From Vogesella urethralis (GTDB taxonomy: Bacteria; Pseudomonadota; Gammaproteobacteria; Burkholderiales; Chromobacteriaceae): a stretch of DNA of 64,000 nucleotides. Made by a program: the position numbers and the translations under genes. The notes beneath the pieces are model-generated. The model ran no database searches. It saw nothing but the letters and a program-made list of their open reading frames with translations, and was not told the origin of the DNA. The DNA is taken from positions 62,001-126,000 of the forward strand of contig NZ_VMDW02000135.1 of NCBI RefSeq assembly GCF_007644045.2, in the 5' to 3' direction. Positions 1 to 9,528 of this stretch are shown piece after piece (position 1 is the stretch's first letter; each line of letters starts with the position of its first letter).

Positions 1-474
1 GCCGGCAAAACCGGCGAAACCGGCCACCACCGGGTTCATCTCGTGGCCGGTGACGATCAGGCCGAGGCAACCGATCAGGATCATCACCACGCTGCGGCCA
101 TGCCTGCGGCCAACCAGCTCGCGACCGATACCGCCGGCAAACGCCAACGCCAGCGCCATGAACAACGGCGTTGCCAGGCGGGCGGCATCGTGCAGCGGCA
201 ACAGCCACGGCGACAGCAGCCGTGCCAGCCCGGCGGCCACCCAGTAATACAGCGGGGAGTTTTCCAGGTAGGGCTGGCCGTCAATGCTAGGCAGCAGCCA
301 GTGGCCGCCAGAGACGAAAGCCTGCACCACTGCCGTCACGTACGGCTCGTCGGGTTTCCAGGGGGTATGCCCGAGAATGCCCGGCCACAGCCAGACAAAA
401 CACAGCAGCAGCAACACCCAGGGTTTCTCGGTAGGCCGGGCGGTTGCCTGGCCGTGCGCGGAATAAGTCAGCAT
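1..474 (-). CDS. ArnT-like GT-C glycosyltransferase, N-terminal part (runs off the window)
   Basis: The reading frame starts at the ATG at 474 and stays open to base 1, giving 158 residues of a longer membrane protein. Residues 18-31 form the first membrane helix. It is followed by the short loop WKPDEP (about 39-44), which matches the acidic catalytic loop of GT39/ArnT-type lipid-linked sugar transferases, and then by more hydrophobic segments with the YLENSPLYYW stretch typical of this family. Such enzymes take a sugar from a polyprenyl-phosphate carrier and transfer it to lipid A or protein on the periplasmic side. The substrate cannot be told from this fragment. The next gene in the same direction is also a glycosyltransferase, which fits a surface-glycan role. 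Family assignment is fairly sure; specificity is unknown. Confidence 0.75.
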   Translation of the reverse strand, partial: MLTYSAHGQATARPTEKPWVLLLLCFVWLWPGILGHTPWKPDEPYVTAVVQAFVSGGHWLLPSIDGQPYLENSPLYYWVAAGLARLLSPWLLPLHDAARLATPLFMALALAFAGGIGRELVGRRHGRSVVMILIGCLGLIVTGHEMNPVVAGFAGFAG

Positions 475-612
475 GCGCGGGAAGAGCGAAGAGGAATCAA
501 GACACCATTGTAGTGACAAACCGCCGCCGCACCTAGCCACAAACGGCAAGCCGCCGCCGGGCAATTGCCACGGCGGCGGCGCAAGACAGCATCAGCGCGT
601 TGCCGGCAAAGC

Positions 613-1557
613 CTAACCCAGTTGGCCGCGCAGGCGCAGGCCAAGGCGGGCGATGGCGATCTTGAGGTCGATACGGCGTTTCTGCAGCGAATTGCGCAGC
701 TTGTTGCGGCGGCGCTGGCGCTTGTGCTCGGGCGCGGCTTGCAAACGCTTCAGCTCGTCCTCGCGCCAGTCGTGGCTGGCGCAGGCCGCCGCCAGCGCCT
801 CAACCGGCTGCCCGGCTGGCTGCGCGTCGAAGAAAGTGGCCAAGTACAGCGGCGCTTCGTAGCTGTAATTCCAGTAGTGATGCAGCGCCGCGTCTAGCGC
901 CACCATCTCGTAGCGGCTGCACGCCACCAGCGACAGGGCAAACTGCTCTACCCAGTTACGCGGCACCACGCGGGTAAACAGGTAGTCGCTGGTACGAATC
1001 ACGTCGTCAAAAAACGCGGTACTGCCGGCCGGCAGGCCGATGGCACCCGCGTTCCACATCAGCAAGCGCGAGGTATCGGCAATGCCCAGCGCTTGCAGCT
1101 GTGGTTGCTTGTGCTGCACAAAACGGTAGTAGTCGGCAAAGAACTGTTCGGAGAACGCGCCTTCCGGCACGTGCATGCAGCACACCGGCGCGCCGCCCCC
1201 CTCGCCGCGCAGGCGGGCAAACAGGGTGTCGGGCAGATGCAGCCAGCGGGTGTCGCAATCCACATACAGCAACGCGCCGTCCAGCTCTTGGCTGGCGCGA
1301 CGCAATACGTTCAGTTTGATGCGGTGCACGTAGTCGAACGGGCCACGGAAAGCCGCCAGTTCGTGCCGCTGCAACACGATGGCGCGAATCAGCGGGTGGG
1401 CCGGCACTTCGGCCGCGTCGTCGGTATACACCACGATACGTACATCCTGGCGCTGTTGCTGCAACAACAGGTGCAGCAGCGTCAGGACGGAAAAACGGGT
1501 CTGATCGTGGTATTTGCGGCTGCCGTGGGACAGATAAACAATGTGGAGCGGCTTCAT
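613..1557 (-). CDS. Putative glycosyltransferase, 314 aa
   Basis: The protein starts MKPLHIVYLSHG and has the layout of a GT-A nucleotide-sugar transferase: an N-terminal Rossmann-like beta strand, then a DCDT motif near residue 100 that could serve as the metal-binding DxD, then a WNAGAIGLP segment typical of acceptor/donor loops in capsule and LPS transferases. There is no signal peptide or membrane helix, so it should be cytoplasmic or peripheral. The C-terminal 50 residues are very basic (KRQRRRNKLRNSLQKRR), which may bind the membrane. It lies upstream of the truncated ArnT-like gene in the same orientation with about 140 bp between. Sugar and acceptor are not recognisable. Confidence 0.6.
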   Translation of the reverse strand: MKPLHIVYLSHGSRKYHDQTRFSVLTLLHLLLQQQRQDVRIVVYTDDAAEVPAHPLIRAIVLQRHELAAFRGPFDYVHRIKLNVLRRASQELDGALLYVDCDTRWLHLPDTLFARLRGEGGGAPVCCMHVPEGAFSEQFFADYYRFVQHKQPQLQALGIADTSRLLMWNAGAIGLPAGSTAFFDDVIRTSDYLFTRVVPRNWVEQFALSLVACSRYEMVALDAALHHYWNYSYEAPLYLATFFDAQPAGQPVEALAAACASHDWREDELKRLQAAPEHKRQRRRNKLRNSLQKRRIDLKIAIARLGLRLRGQLG

Positions 1558-1738
1558 GTGACGGGGGCGTTAACGTAATCCGCACAGTGTAGACGATAAC
1601 CCTGCCCGGTGGCGCTGCGCTTTATGACGGGGAGCAGCCCCGCCTGCCTGAGCGTCTCTCCGGGGCGACAATTCCCAGCATCTGTCATGCGCCATAGCGG
1701 ATGCCGCACTTGCCGGTCGGCACGCCACCAAAAACAAA

Positions 1739-1767
1739 AAAGGCAGCCAGTGGCTGCCTTTTTTGGG
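1739..1767 (-). terminator. Intrinsic terminator of rpmE
   Basis: GGCAGCCA and TGGCTGCC form a perfect stem flanked by A and T runs on both sides, just after the rpmE stop codon. It can work in both directions. The rest of the 1558-1780 gap shows nothing else. Confidence 0.85.
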
Positions 1768-1780
1768 TCCTGCAAGCGGA

Positions 1781-1996
1781 TTAGCGCTTGAAGAAGTTGC
1801 CAAACTTCTGGTTGAAGCGATCAACGCGACCAGCGGTATCAACGATCTTCTGTTTGCCGGTGTAGAACGGGTGGCACTGGGAGCACACCTCGATGTGGAA
1901 CGCTTCTTTGCCCATGGTGGACTTGGTGGTGAACTGGTTACCGCAGGAGCAGGTAACGGCTACTTCTTTGTAGTTCGGCTGAATATCGGCTTGCAT
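1781..1996 (-). CDS. rpmE: 50S ribosomal protein L31, zinc-binding type
   Basis: This 71-residue protein begins [19 protein letters not shown], as expected for L31, and keeps the zinc ligands C16, C18, C37 and C40 of the C+ form of the protein. It is a component of the large ribosomal subunit that bridges to the small subunit. Length and sequence match the normal family. It has its own terminator and a separate upstream region, so it is likely a single-gene unit. No C- paralogue is present in this window. Identification is very secure. Confidence 0.97.
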   Translation of the reverse strand: MQADIQPNYKEVAVTCSCGNQFTTKSTMGKEAFHIEVCSQCHPFYTGKQKIVDTAGRVDRFNQKFGNFFKR

Positions 1997-2016
1997 GGCT
2001 TTTCCTTTTCACTCGG

Positions 2017-2037
2017 GTACAGGGGTTTTGCCTGTAC
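2017..2037 (-). promoter_or_regulatory. Hairpin in the rpmE 5' leader
   Basis: GTACAGG and CCTGTAC make a 7-bp stem about 20 nt before the rpmE start. Many L31 mRNAs carry autoregulatory leader structures. Whether this short hairpin is one is inference from position only. Confidence 0.3.
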
Positions 2038-2095
2038 TTCTTCAAAACGCGTGATTATCCAGACTATGCCGGATGTTGGCAAGGAAAAGCTGGCC

Positions 2096-2107
2096 GCGGC
2101 CAACCTT
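2096..2107. repeat. Copy of the 12-mer GCGGCCAACCTT, 3' of cysS
   Basis: Exact 12-mer lying 16 bp beyond the cysS stop codon. It is one of about 37 copies of the 10-mer core in the window (see the first finding). Confidence 0.8.
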
Positions 2108-2123
2108 CCCTGCTGTTGATGCC

Positions 2124-3497
2124 TCAGGCACGACGCCAGGTGGTACCGCCGGCGCTGTCTTCCAGCACGATGCCGGCAGCCGTCAGCTCGTCGCGAATGC
2201 GGTCGGACTCGGCCCAGTTCTTGGCCGCACGCGCGTCCTTGCGCGCCTGGATCAGCGCTTCTACCTGTTCGGCACTGAGGCCGCCTTCGGCGCTGTCGCC
2301 TTGCAGGAAGGCTTCCGGGTCGCGCTGCAGCAGGCCCAGCACGCCGCCCAGGTCTTTCAGCAAGCGGGCCAGCGCCAGGTCCTTGCTCTTGTTCACTTCG
2401 CCGGCCAGCTCGAACAGGACCGACACCGCTTCGGAGGTGCCGAAGTCGTCGTCCATCGCCGCCTTGAAGCGCGCCGCGTACGGGTTGGCCCAGTCGATGC
2501 CGCTGCTGGCAGGCAGATCCAGGCCGCGCAGTGCGGTGTACAGACGGGTAAGGCCCTGCTTGGCGTCGTTGAGAATGCCATCGGTAAAGTTCACCGGGCT
2601 GCGGTAGTGGCTGCGCACGATGAAGAAGCGGATGACCTCGCCGTCGAAATGGCCCAGCACGTCGCGGATGGTGAAGAAGTTGCCCAGGCTCTTGGACATC
2701 TTGGTGCCGTCCACGTTGATGAAGCCGTTGTGCATCCAGTAGTTGACGTACTGGTGGCCATGGGCGCCCTCGCTCTGGGCGATTTCGTTTTCGTGGTGCG
2801 GGAACTGCAGGTCTTCACCGCCGCCGTGGATATCGAAATGTTCGCCCAGGTGGTGGCAGCTCATGGCCGAGCACTCGATGTGCCAGCCGGGGCGGCCGGC
2901 GCCCCACGGGCTTTGCCACTGCGGCTCGCCCGGCTTGGCGGCTTTCCACAGCACGAAGTCGAACGGATCGCGCTTGTTCGGGTCCACGTCGATGCGTTCG
3001 CCGGCGCGCAGGCTTTCCAGCGTCTTGCCGGACAGCTTGCCGTAGCCGTCGAATTCGCGCACCGCGTAGTACACGTCGCCGTTGGGTGCCGGGTAGGCCT
3101 TGCCACGGTGAATCAGCTTGCTGATGATGTCCTGCATGCCGCCGATGTGCTGGGTGGCACGCGGCTCGAAGGTTGGCCGCAGCAGGCCCAGCGCTTCGGT
3201 ATCGGCGTGCATGTCGGCGATGGTTTCTTCCACCAGCGCTTCGGCGCTGATGCCGCGCTCGGCAGAACGCTTGATGATCTTGTCGTCGATGTCGGTAATA
3301 TTGCGCACATAGGTCACGTCGTAACCGCTGGCAACAAACCAGCGGTAGATCACGTCGAACGCGGTCAGCATGCGGGCGTGGCCGATGTGGCACAGGTCAT
3401 AGACGGTCATGCCACACACGTACATCTTTACCTGGCCGGGTACGAGGGGTTTGAATTCTTCTTTCTGGCGGGTCAGTGTGTTATAGAGGTTGAGCAT
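2124..3497 (-). CDS. cysS: Cysteinyl-tRNA synthetase
   Basis: This class I synthetase charges tRNA-Cys in the cytoplasm. The 457-residue protein has the family start [12 protein letters not shown], the zinc ligand C28 in the VCGMTVYD motif, the ATP-binding HIGH motif at 37-40, and KMSKS near residue 266. The length is normal and no key residue is missing. A copy of the 12-mer repeat falls inside the gene at 3169-3180. The gene stands alone on the minus strand between rpmE and a divergent transporter gene. Identification is secure. Confidence 0.98.
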   Translation of the reverse strand: MLNLYNTLTRQKEEFKPLVPGQVKMYVCGMTVYDLCHIGHARMLTAFDVIYRWFVASGYDVTYVRNITDIDDKIIKRSAERGISAEALVEETIADMHADTEALGLLRPTFEPRATQHIGGMQDIISKLIHRGKAYPAPNGDVYYAVREFDGYGKLSGKTLESLRAGERIDVDPNKRDPFDFVLWKAAKPGEPQWQSPWGAGRPGWHIECSAMSCHHLGEHFDIHGGGEDLQFPHHENEIAQSEGAHGHQYVNYWMHNGFINVDGTKMSKSLGNFFTIRDVLGHFDGEVIRFFIVRSHYRSPVNFTDGILNDAKQGLTRLYTALRGLDLPASSGIDWANPYAARFKAAMDDDFGTSEAVSVLFELAGEVNKSKDLALARLLKDLGGVLGLLQRDPEAFLQGDSAEGGLSAEQVEALIQARKDARAAKNWAESDRIRDELTAAGIVLEDSAGGTTWRRA

Positions 3498-3639
3498 GGC
3501 TACCTTGGCCTGTTCCGGTTATGTGACGAACCGCTATTGTAGCAAAGCCGTCAAGCCCCCTGCAGCCGGCGTTGCGGGCGGCAACCCAACCTTGCCAAGT
3601 CATTGAAAACAAAAGAAAACCAAGACAGGAGCTTTACCG

Positions 3640-5418
3640 ATGAACTGGGGAAACGAATTACTGGCCAGCGGCATCTGGCTGCTCAAAGCCATGCTGATCA
3701 CCATGCTGGCGAGTGCCGCCGCCATCTGGCTGGCTGTCCGCTTCAGCCGCTGGGGGCGTCAGTTCTGGCGCCTGGCTGGCGACTTCTTCCGCCCGGCAAG
3801 CCATGGCTGGCGGCCGGTACTCACCATTCTGCTGGTCCTGCTGGTGACCCTGGCCGGCGTACGGGTGAACGTACTGTTTTCCAATTGGTACAACGAAATG
3901 TACGCCTCGCTGCAAAAGCTGGACGCCAAGCTGTTCTGGTCGTCGATGCTGATCTTTGCGGTGCTGGCCAGCGTACACGTTGGCCGCAGCCTGTTCGAGG
4001 TATACATCCAGCAGGCCTTTGTCATCCGCTGGCGTGAATGGCTGAACGAGCGCCTGCTATCGCGCTGGCTACAAGGTCAGACGTTCTACCGCACCCAGCA
4101 CCTGGCCGATCCGATCGACAACCCGGACCAGCGCGTGCAACAGGACATCGCCAGTTTTGTCAGCAGCAGCCTGTCGCTATCGATGGGGGTGATCGACGCA
4201 CTGGTTTCCACCTTCGAATTCACGCTGATCCTGTGGGGTCTGTCCGGTGTCCTGGCAGTATTTGGGCTGGAGATTCCTCGCGGCATGGTTTTTGCCGTCT
4301 ATTTGTACGTGATTGTGGCCACCGTGTTTGCTTTCCGCATCGGTCGCCCGCTGATCCGGTTGAACTTCCTCAACGAAAAACTGGGCGCCGACTACCGCTA
4401 TGCGCTGGTACGGCTGCGCGAGTACAGCGAAAGCATTGCCTTTTACCGCGGCGACCAGGTAGAGGGCACCCAGCTGCGCAGCCGCTTTGGCCGACTGATC
4501 GACAACAGCTGGGCCATCCTGTTCCGGAACCTGAAATTCACCGGCTTCAACTTCATTGTCAGCCAGACCGCTGCCGTGTTTCCGTTCATCATCCAGGCAC
4601 CGCGCTTCTTCTCTAAACAAATCTCGCTGGGCGACATGGTGCAAACCGCCCAGGCTTTTGGCCAACTACAGGACAACCTGTCGTTCTTCCGCCGCGCCTA
4701 CGACGACTTTGCACAGTACAAAGCGGTACTGGACCGTCTTACCGGCTTTCTGGATGCCGCCGAAGCCAGCGATACACTGGCCACACTACCAGTACAAGCA
4801 CGTGACAGCGGCCTGCACCTGTCACACTTGAGCTTGCAGACGCCGGCAGGCAAACCGTTACTGAGCAAGTTGGATCTCACATTGCAAACCGGCGACGCCC
4901 TGCTGATCCGCGGCCCGTCCGGTAGCGGAAAAACCACACTATTGCGCGCCATTGCCGGGCTGTGGCCGTACTGCGAAGGCCAAGTCGCCTACCCTCATCA
5001 GCAAGCACTGTTCTTATCGCAAAAGCCCTACCTGCCGCTTGGCAGCTTGCGCGATGCCCTAAGCTATCCGCAAGCCGCTGTTGTCGACAACGACCGTATC
5101 AGTCATGTGCTGCAGGCCATACAGCTGGGCCACCTCGCCAGCCGTCTTGATGAGGTCGCCGACTGGAGCCGCATCCTGTCGCTGGGCGAGCAGCAGCGGC
5201 TGGCATTCGGCCGCTTGTTGTTGGCCGCCCCCAAGGTAGCGTTCCTGGACGAGGCCACGTCGGCCATGGACGAAGGGCTGGAAGACGCGCTGTACCGCCT
5301 GGTGCGCAGCCAGTTGCCCGACACGGTGCTGGTCAGCGTGGGGCACCGCAGCACGCTGCTGGCACACCACACCGCCCAGCTGCAACTGCTGGGCGACGGT
5401 GGCTGGCAACTTGCCTGA
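3640..5418 (+). CDS. ABC exporter, fused permease/ATPase of the YddA/SbmA-BacA group
   Basis: The 592-residue protein fuses an N-terminal membrane domain of the SbmA/BacA/Rv1819c type (about residues 1-330, six helices) to a C-terminal ATPase. The ATPase shows Walker A GPSGSGKTT near residue 425, signature LSLGEQQR near 515 and Walker B VAFLDEATSAMD near 534. Members sit in the inner membrane and are linked to uptake or export of peptides, cobalamin-like compounds or fatty acids; the substrate here is unknown. The start is supported by CAGGAG 8 nt upstream. A perfect terminator follows, so it is probably transcribed alone. Confidence 0.85.
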   Translation: MNWGNELLASGIWLLKAMLITMLASAAAIWLAVRFSRWGRQFWRLAGDFFRPASHGWRPVLTILLVLLVTLAGVRVNVLFSNWYNEMYASLQKLDAKLFWSSMLIFAVLASVHVGRSLFEVYIQQAFVIRWREWLNERLLSRWLQGQTFYRTQHLADPIDNPDQRVQQDIASFVSSSLSLSMGVIDALVSTFEFTLILWGLSGVLAVFGLEIPRGMVFAVYLYVIVATVFAFRIGRPLIRLNFLNEKLGADYRYALVRLREYSESIAFYRGDQVEGTQLRSRFGRLIDNSWAILFRNLKFTGFNFIVSQTAAVFPFIIQAPRFFSKQISLGDMVQTAQAFGQLQDNLSFFRRAYDDFAQYKAVLDRLTGFLDAAEASDTLATLPVQARDSGLHLSHLSLQTPAGKPLLSKLDLTLQTGDALLIRGPSGSGKTTLLRAIAGLWPYCEGQVAYPHQQALFLSQKPYLPLGSLRDALSYPQAAVVDNDRISHVLQAIQLGHLASRLDEVADWSRILSLGEQQRLAFGRLLLAAPKVAFLDEATSAMDEGLEDALYRLVRSQLPDTVLVSVGHRSTLLAHHTAQLQLLGDGGWQLA

Positions 5419-5424
5419 GCCTGC

Positions 5425-5460
5425 TGCGGACGATGCGGCCTACGGCATCGTCCGCATTTT
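5425..5460 (+). terminator. Intrinsic terminator after the ABC exporter
   Basis: TGCGGACGATGC and GCATCGTCCGCA make a perfect 12-bp stem followed by TTTT, starting 7 bp after the stop codon. Confidence 0.9.
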
Positions 5461-5560
5461 CAACACCCAGCAGATAAAATTAACGCATTCTTGATAGCAG
5501 GCAGTGCAAACCAAACACAATATGGTAGATAATTAAACGTCATTTTGCCGGATTGCTACC

Positions 5561-6940
5561 ATGTCAGCGCTACCCGCCTTGCTTGCCGACCTGCGCGCCC
5601 TGCTGGGCGAGCGGCTATCCACTGCTGATGCCGTTCGCGCTCATCATGGCCACGATGAATCCTGCCACGCCGATGCCCTGCCGGACGCCGTGGTCTGGCC
5701 GCACAGCACCGCCGAGGTCAGCGATATCGCCCGCCTGTGCAGCCAGCATGGCGTGCCGATGATTCCCTACGGCGCCGGCAGCTCGGTAGAAGGCCACACC
5801 CTCGCCATTCACGGCGGCATCTGCCTGGACTTATCGCAGATGAACCGCATTGTTGCGGTACACGAGGCCGACCTCACCGCCACGGTGGAAGCCGGCGTTA
5901 CCCGCATGCAGCTTAACCGCGAGCTGCGCCACAGCGGCTTGTTCTTTCCGATCGACCCTGGCGCCGACGCCACGCTGGGCGGCATGAGCGCAACCCGCGC
6001 CAGCGGGACCAACGCCGTCCGTTACGGCACCATGCGCGAAAACGTGCTGGCGCTGACGGCAGTACTGGCCAGCGGCGAAGTGGTGCACACCGGTAGCCGT
6101 GCCCGCAAATCATCGGCCGGCTACGACCTGACGCGGCTACTGGTAGGGTCGGAGGGCACGCTGGCCATCATTACCGAAGTCACCGTCCGCCTGTACGGCA
6201 TGCCGGAAGCCATGTCGGCCGCGGTGGTGAATTTCGACAGCGTGCGCGGCGCGGTCGATACCGTCATCCAGAGCATCCAGTGCGGCATACCGCTGGCGCG
6301 AGCCGAAATGCTGGACGGGCTGACCATGCAGGCGGTAAATCGCCATAGCCGCACCGACTACCCGGAACGCCCGACGCTGTTCCTGGAGTTTCACGGCACC
6401 GCGCAAGCGGTAGCCGAACAAGCAGCCATGGTAGGCGAGCTGGCTGCGGCCAACGGCGGCGGCGACTTTGCCTGGGCCACCCGTGACGAAGACCGCAACA
6501 AGCTGTGGCAGGCGCGCCATAACGCCTACTTTGCCGGCCTGCAGCTGCAACCTGGCAGCCGCTGCGTCGCCACCGACGTCTGTGTGCCGATTTCGCGCCT
6601 GAGCGAATGCATCGAGGCTACCTATGCCGACCTGGCCGCCGAACAGATGGCCGCACCCCTGTTCGGCCACGTGGGCGACGGCAATTTCCACCTGATGCTG
6701 CTGGTTCAACCCGGCGACGACACCAGCCTGGCGCGCGCCAAGGCCATCAACCACCGGTTGGTATTGCGTGCCCAGCAAATGGAAGGCACCTGTACCGGCG
6801 AGCACGGCATCGGTATCGGCAAACAGGTCTATCTGGTCGCGGAAGCTGGCACGCACGGCCTGCAACTGATGCGTGCCATCAAACAGGCGCTGGACCCGCA
6901 AGGCCTGCTGAACCCCGGTAAAATCTTCGCCCGCGCATGA
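5561..6940 (+). CDS. dld: FAD-linked D-lactate dehydrogenase (cytochrome type)
   Basis: This flavoprotein of the GlcD/Dld1 family oxidises D-lactate to pyruvate and passes electrons to the respiratory chain. The PCMH-type FAD-binding domain spans about residues 37-215, with PYGAGSSVEGH and DPGADATLGGM contacting FAD. The C-terminal FAD-oxidase domain contains FGHVGDGNFH and GEHGIGIGK. The length of 459 aa matches single-chain D-lactate dehydrogenases rather than GlcD, and no glcE or glcF lies beside it. The stop codon overlaps the start of the diguanylate cyclase gene by 4 bp, so the two are probably translationally coupled. A lactate permease gene lies at 40298 in the same window. Glycolate or 2-hydroxyglutarate as substrate cannot be excluded. 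Confidence 0.85.
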   Translation: MSALPALLADLRALLGERLSTADAVRAHHGHDESCHADALPDAVVWPHSTAEVSDIARLCSQHGVPMIPYGAGSSVEGHTLAIHGGICLDLSQMNRIVAVHEADLTATVEAGVTRMQLNRELRHSGLFFPIDPGADATLGGMSATRASGTNAVRYGTMRENVLALTAVLASGEVVHTGSRARKSSAGYDLTRLLVGSEGTLAIITEVTVRLYGMPEAMSAAVVNFDSVRGAVDTVIQSIQCGIPLARAEMLDGLTMQAVNRHSRTDYPERPTLFLEFHGTAQAVAEQAAMVGELAAANGGGDFAWATRDEDRNKLWQARHNAYFAGLQLQPGSRCVATDVCVPISRLSECIEATYADLAAEQMAAPLFGHVGDGNFHLMLLVQPGDDTSLARAKAINHRLVLRAQQMEGTCTGEHGIGIGKQVYLVAEAGTHGLQLMRAIKQALDPQGLLNPGKIFARA

Positions 6941-8109
6941 AGCTCGACAAACCGCACCGCAAAGCACGCTTCCAGCAAAGGCAGGACCAGCACGCCCTGC
7001 CGGCACGACGCATGGCAGCGCTACTGGTAGGTGGCATTTTCAGCCTGATGTTCTGCGTGGAGTACTTCCAGAACCGCGAACACTGGGAAAGCATTTTCGT
7101 GCCGCGCATCCTCGGTATTGTCTGGGCACTGGGCGGCCTGCTGCTGATGCACGGCCACCAGGCACGGCAATGGGGAAACCGCTTTCATGTCAGCATCGGC
7201 GTGGTCTACCCGCTGATCGTGGTGTGGTTCGGTTACGAGCTGGACCGCATCGGCGTGGACTATCTGTCGATGACCCAAGGTTTTGCCGTGATCGACCTGG
7301 TACTGTTGGCCACCGCCTCGCAATTACGGGTGCTGGCGCTGGCGTCGGTATGCAACTGGCTGATCGCCATTGCATCGCTGCAGCTGTTCGACCTGAGCAG
7401 TTTTGCCGTCGCCACCGTCATCGAGAACGTCACCATCAGCCTGCTGCTCAGCCTGTCGGTGGCGCGCATCATGCTGCACCATGCCCGCCGCCACTACGAC
7501 AACCTGTACAAGCTGAAAAAGGCACGTCACCAGGCGGAACACGCCATGCGCGAGCTGGCGCGCAGCCACAACGAGATGCAGCACATGGCCGACCGCGACC
7601 TGCTGACCGGCCTGTTCAACCGCCGGGCGGGCCTGCGTCACATGACCCAGCTACAGCAAAGTGCCGGCCCCAACAACGTGATGGCGATGCTGGAGATCGA
7701 CCTCGACCGCTTCAAACCGGTGAATGACCAGTTCGGGCACAAAGCCGGCGACGTGGTGTTGCAGATTACCGCCGAACGCCTGATGACGCTGCTGAACCAC
7801 GGTGACGTCTGCTGCCGCTTTGGCGGTGATGAATTCATCGTGGCGCTGTGCCGGCCGCAACGCCAGCAAATCGATCAGCTGATCGCGGACCTGGATTACG
7901 AGCTGAGCCGGCCGATCGCCCTGCCCTCCGGCAGTCTGGTAACGGTCACCGCCAGCATTGGCCGCTGCGACATGCACACCGGCACCGACCTGGAAGCCCT
8001 GATCGAGCAAGCAGACAAGGCGATGTACCTGAAGAAGCGCCAGCGCAGCCTGGATGCCAGCAAACCGTTTGCCGACCGCCGTCAGCAACCCCGCGGCGCA
8101 GCCGGCTAG
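6937..8109 (+). CDS. Membrane diguanylate cyclase (GGDEF domain)
   Basis: The 390-residue protein has about six membrane helices in its first 190 residues, a short coiled linker, and a C-terminal GGDEF domain with intact RFGGDEF at about 294-300. It should make cyclic di-GMP from two GTP. The usual RxxD inhibitory site five residues before GGDEF reads NHGD here, so product inhibition through that site is probably lost. The membrane part matches no sensor domain that I can name. The ATG overlaps the dld stop (ATGA), which makes this a two-gene unit linking lactate oxidation and c-di-GMP output. Confidence 0.9.
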   Translation: MKLDKPHRKARFQQRQDQHALPARRMAALLVGGIFSLMFCVEYFQNREHWESIFVPRILGIVWALGGLLLMHGHQARQWGNRFHVSIGVVYPLIVVWFGYELDRIGVDYLSMTQGFAVIDLVLLATASQLRVLALASVCNWLIAIASLQLFDLSSFAVATVIENVTISLLLSLSVARIMLHHARRHYDNLYKLKKARHQAEHAMRELARSHNEMQHMADRDLLTGLFNRRAGLRHMTQLQQSAGPNNVMAMLEIDLDRFKPVNDQFGHKAGDVVLQITAERLMTLLNHGDVCCRFGGDEFIVALCRPQRQQIDQLIADLDYELSRPIALPSGSLVTVTASIGRCDMHTGTDLEALIEQADKAMYLKKRQRSLDASKPFADRRQQPRGAAG

Positions 8110-8135
8110 CCAGCACCCTGCGCACCCGCTAGACT

Positions 8136-8147
8136 GCGGCCAACCTT
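8136..8147. repeat. Copy of the 12-mer GCGGCCAACCTT, 3' of the GGDEF gene
   Basis: Exact 12-mer 26 bp beyond the stop codon and 20 bp before the arfB start, preceded by CT as in most intergenic copies. Confidence 0.8.
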
Positions 8148-8167
8148 ACCGCCACAGGACCTGCCCG

Positions 8168-8560
8168 ATGCAGCTTCACCCGGACGATGTCAGCTGGACT
8201 GCCATCCGCGCCCAGGGCGCCGGCGGCCAGAACGTCAACAAGGTCGCCAGCGCCGTACACTTGCGTTTTGACATTGCCGCCTCGCGGCTGCCCGACACAC
8301 TGAAGGCAGCCTTGCTGGCCGCGGCGGATCAGCGCATCAACAAGGATGGCGTCATCGTCATCAAGGCGCAGCAATACCGCACCCAGGAACAAAACCGCGA
8401 TGCTGCATTGCAGCGCCTACAGGCCCTGATTGACGCTGCCGCCCACCGCGACAAGCCACGCAAGGCAACCAAACCCACGCGTGGCAGCCAGCTACGGCGG
8501 TTGGCAGGCAAATCCAATCGCGGTAGCATCAAGGCCTTACGTGGCAGGGTGGATTATTGA
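8168..8560 (+). CDS. arfB: Alternative ribosome-rescue factor B
   Basis: ArfB (YaeJ) enters stalled ribosomes and hydrolyses the peptidyl-tRNA. The 130-residue protein has GAGGQNVNK with the catalytic GGQ at 19-21 and a long basic C-terminal tail (KPRKATKPTRGSQLRRLAGKS) that would sit in the empty mRNA channel. I chose the ATG at 8168 because homology starts there (MQLHPDDVSW) and AGGAC lies just upstream. An in-frame upstream start at 8054 would overlap the GGDEF gene by 56 bp and adds no recognisable sequence. Length is normal for ArfB and too short for a release factor. Confidence 0.93.
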   Translation: MQLHPDDVSWTAIRAQGAGGQNVNKVASAVHLRFDIAASRLPDTLKAALLAAADQRINKDGVIVIKAQQYRTQEQNRDAALQRLQALIDAAAHRDKPRKATKPTRGSQLRRLAGKSNRGSIKALRGRVDY

Positions 8561-8648
8561 CATGCTGCGCTGCGGCTGGCATTCCCGGCACATCTATCCT
8601 TAAATTCAGACAATCTCACGCCTTGCCTATCAAGGGGAACGCAGTCTC

Positions 8649-9509
8649 ATGAACGTAGCTATCGGTTACGCAATCGCGCTGGTTTGTATTTTTGGCGCCT
8701 ACATCATTCACGGCGGTGACATCATGGTCATCGTGCACGCCCTCCCCACCGAGTTGATGGCCATTCTGGGCGGCGCCATTGGTGCTTTCGTGGTATCCAA
8801 CCAGGGCAAGACGCTGAAAGCGGTAAAGGGCGCGCTGCCCACCCTGTTCAAAGGCTCGCACTACACCAAAGCCCGCTACATGGATTTGCTGGGCATGTTG
8901 TTTGAAATCCTGGTCAAAATCCGCAAGGAAGGCTTGATGTCGGTGGAAAAAGACATCGAAGACCCGCATAGCAGCGCCGTGTTTTCCAAGTACGAAGCCA
9001 TCGCCCACGACCACCATGTGATGGACTTCATCACCGACTACCTGCGCATCATGGTGTCCGGCAACCTGAACGCGATGGAAATCGAAAACCTGATGGATAT
9101 CGAAATCGAGACCCACCACCACGAAGGCCACGCCCCGGCGGCGGCCATTACCCGGCTGGGTGATGCCTTGCCGGCCTTCGGTATCGTGGCAGCGGTACTG
9201 GGCGTGGTAAACACCATGGGCTCGGTAGGCCAGCCGCCAGCGGTACTGGGCGGCATGATCGGCTCCGCACTGGTGGGGACCTTTCTGGGTATTCTGCTGG
9301 CGTACGGTATCGTGGCGCCGCTGGGTACCTTGCTGGAGCAGAAACTGGACGAAAGCTCGAAAGAGTTCCAGTGCATCAAGACCGTATTGCTGGCCAGCAT
9401 GCAGGGCTACGCACCGCAAACTGCGGTAGAGTTTGGCCGCAAGGTGCTGTACTCCACCGAACGCCCCACTTTCCAGGAGCTGGAAGAAAGCATCAAAGGC
9501 AAGAAGTAA
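8649..9509 (+). CDS. motA: Flagellar stator protein MotA
   Basis: The 286-residue protein shows the MotA pattern: two helices at the N-terminus, a large cytoplasmic loop (about 60-165), then two helices with the conserved proline in DALPAFGIVAAVLG and a second proline in YGIVAPLG. With MotB it forms the ion channel that drives flagellar rotation. Unusually, no motB follows: a terminator hairpin sits 20 bp downstream and is split by an insertion sequence, and the next genes are unrelated. motB must be elsewhere, or this is an extra stator copy. AAGGGGAACGCAG upstream serves as the ribosome-binding region. Confidence 0.93.
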   Translation: MNVAIGYAIALVCIFGAYIIHGGDIMVIVHALPTELMAILGGAIGAFVVSNQGKTLKAVKGALPTLFKGSHYTKARYMDLLGMLFEILVKIRKEGLMSVEKDIEDPHSSAVFSKYEAIAHDHHVMDFITDYLRIMVSGNLNAMEIENLMDIEIETHHHEGHAPAAAITRLGDALPAFGIVAAVLGVVNTMGSVGQPPAVLGGMIGSALVGTFLGILLAYGIVAPLGTLLEQKLDESSKEFQCIKTVLLASMQGYAPQTAVEFGRKVLYSTERPTFQELEESIKGKK

Positions 9510-9528
9510 CCCGCTTCATGCCGACAAC

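Noticed and set aside
2073-3542. A 489-codon open frame on the plus strand
   Set aside because: It is antisense to cysS, and cysS is certain.
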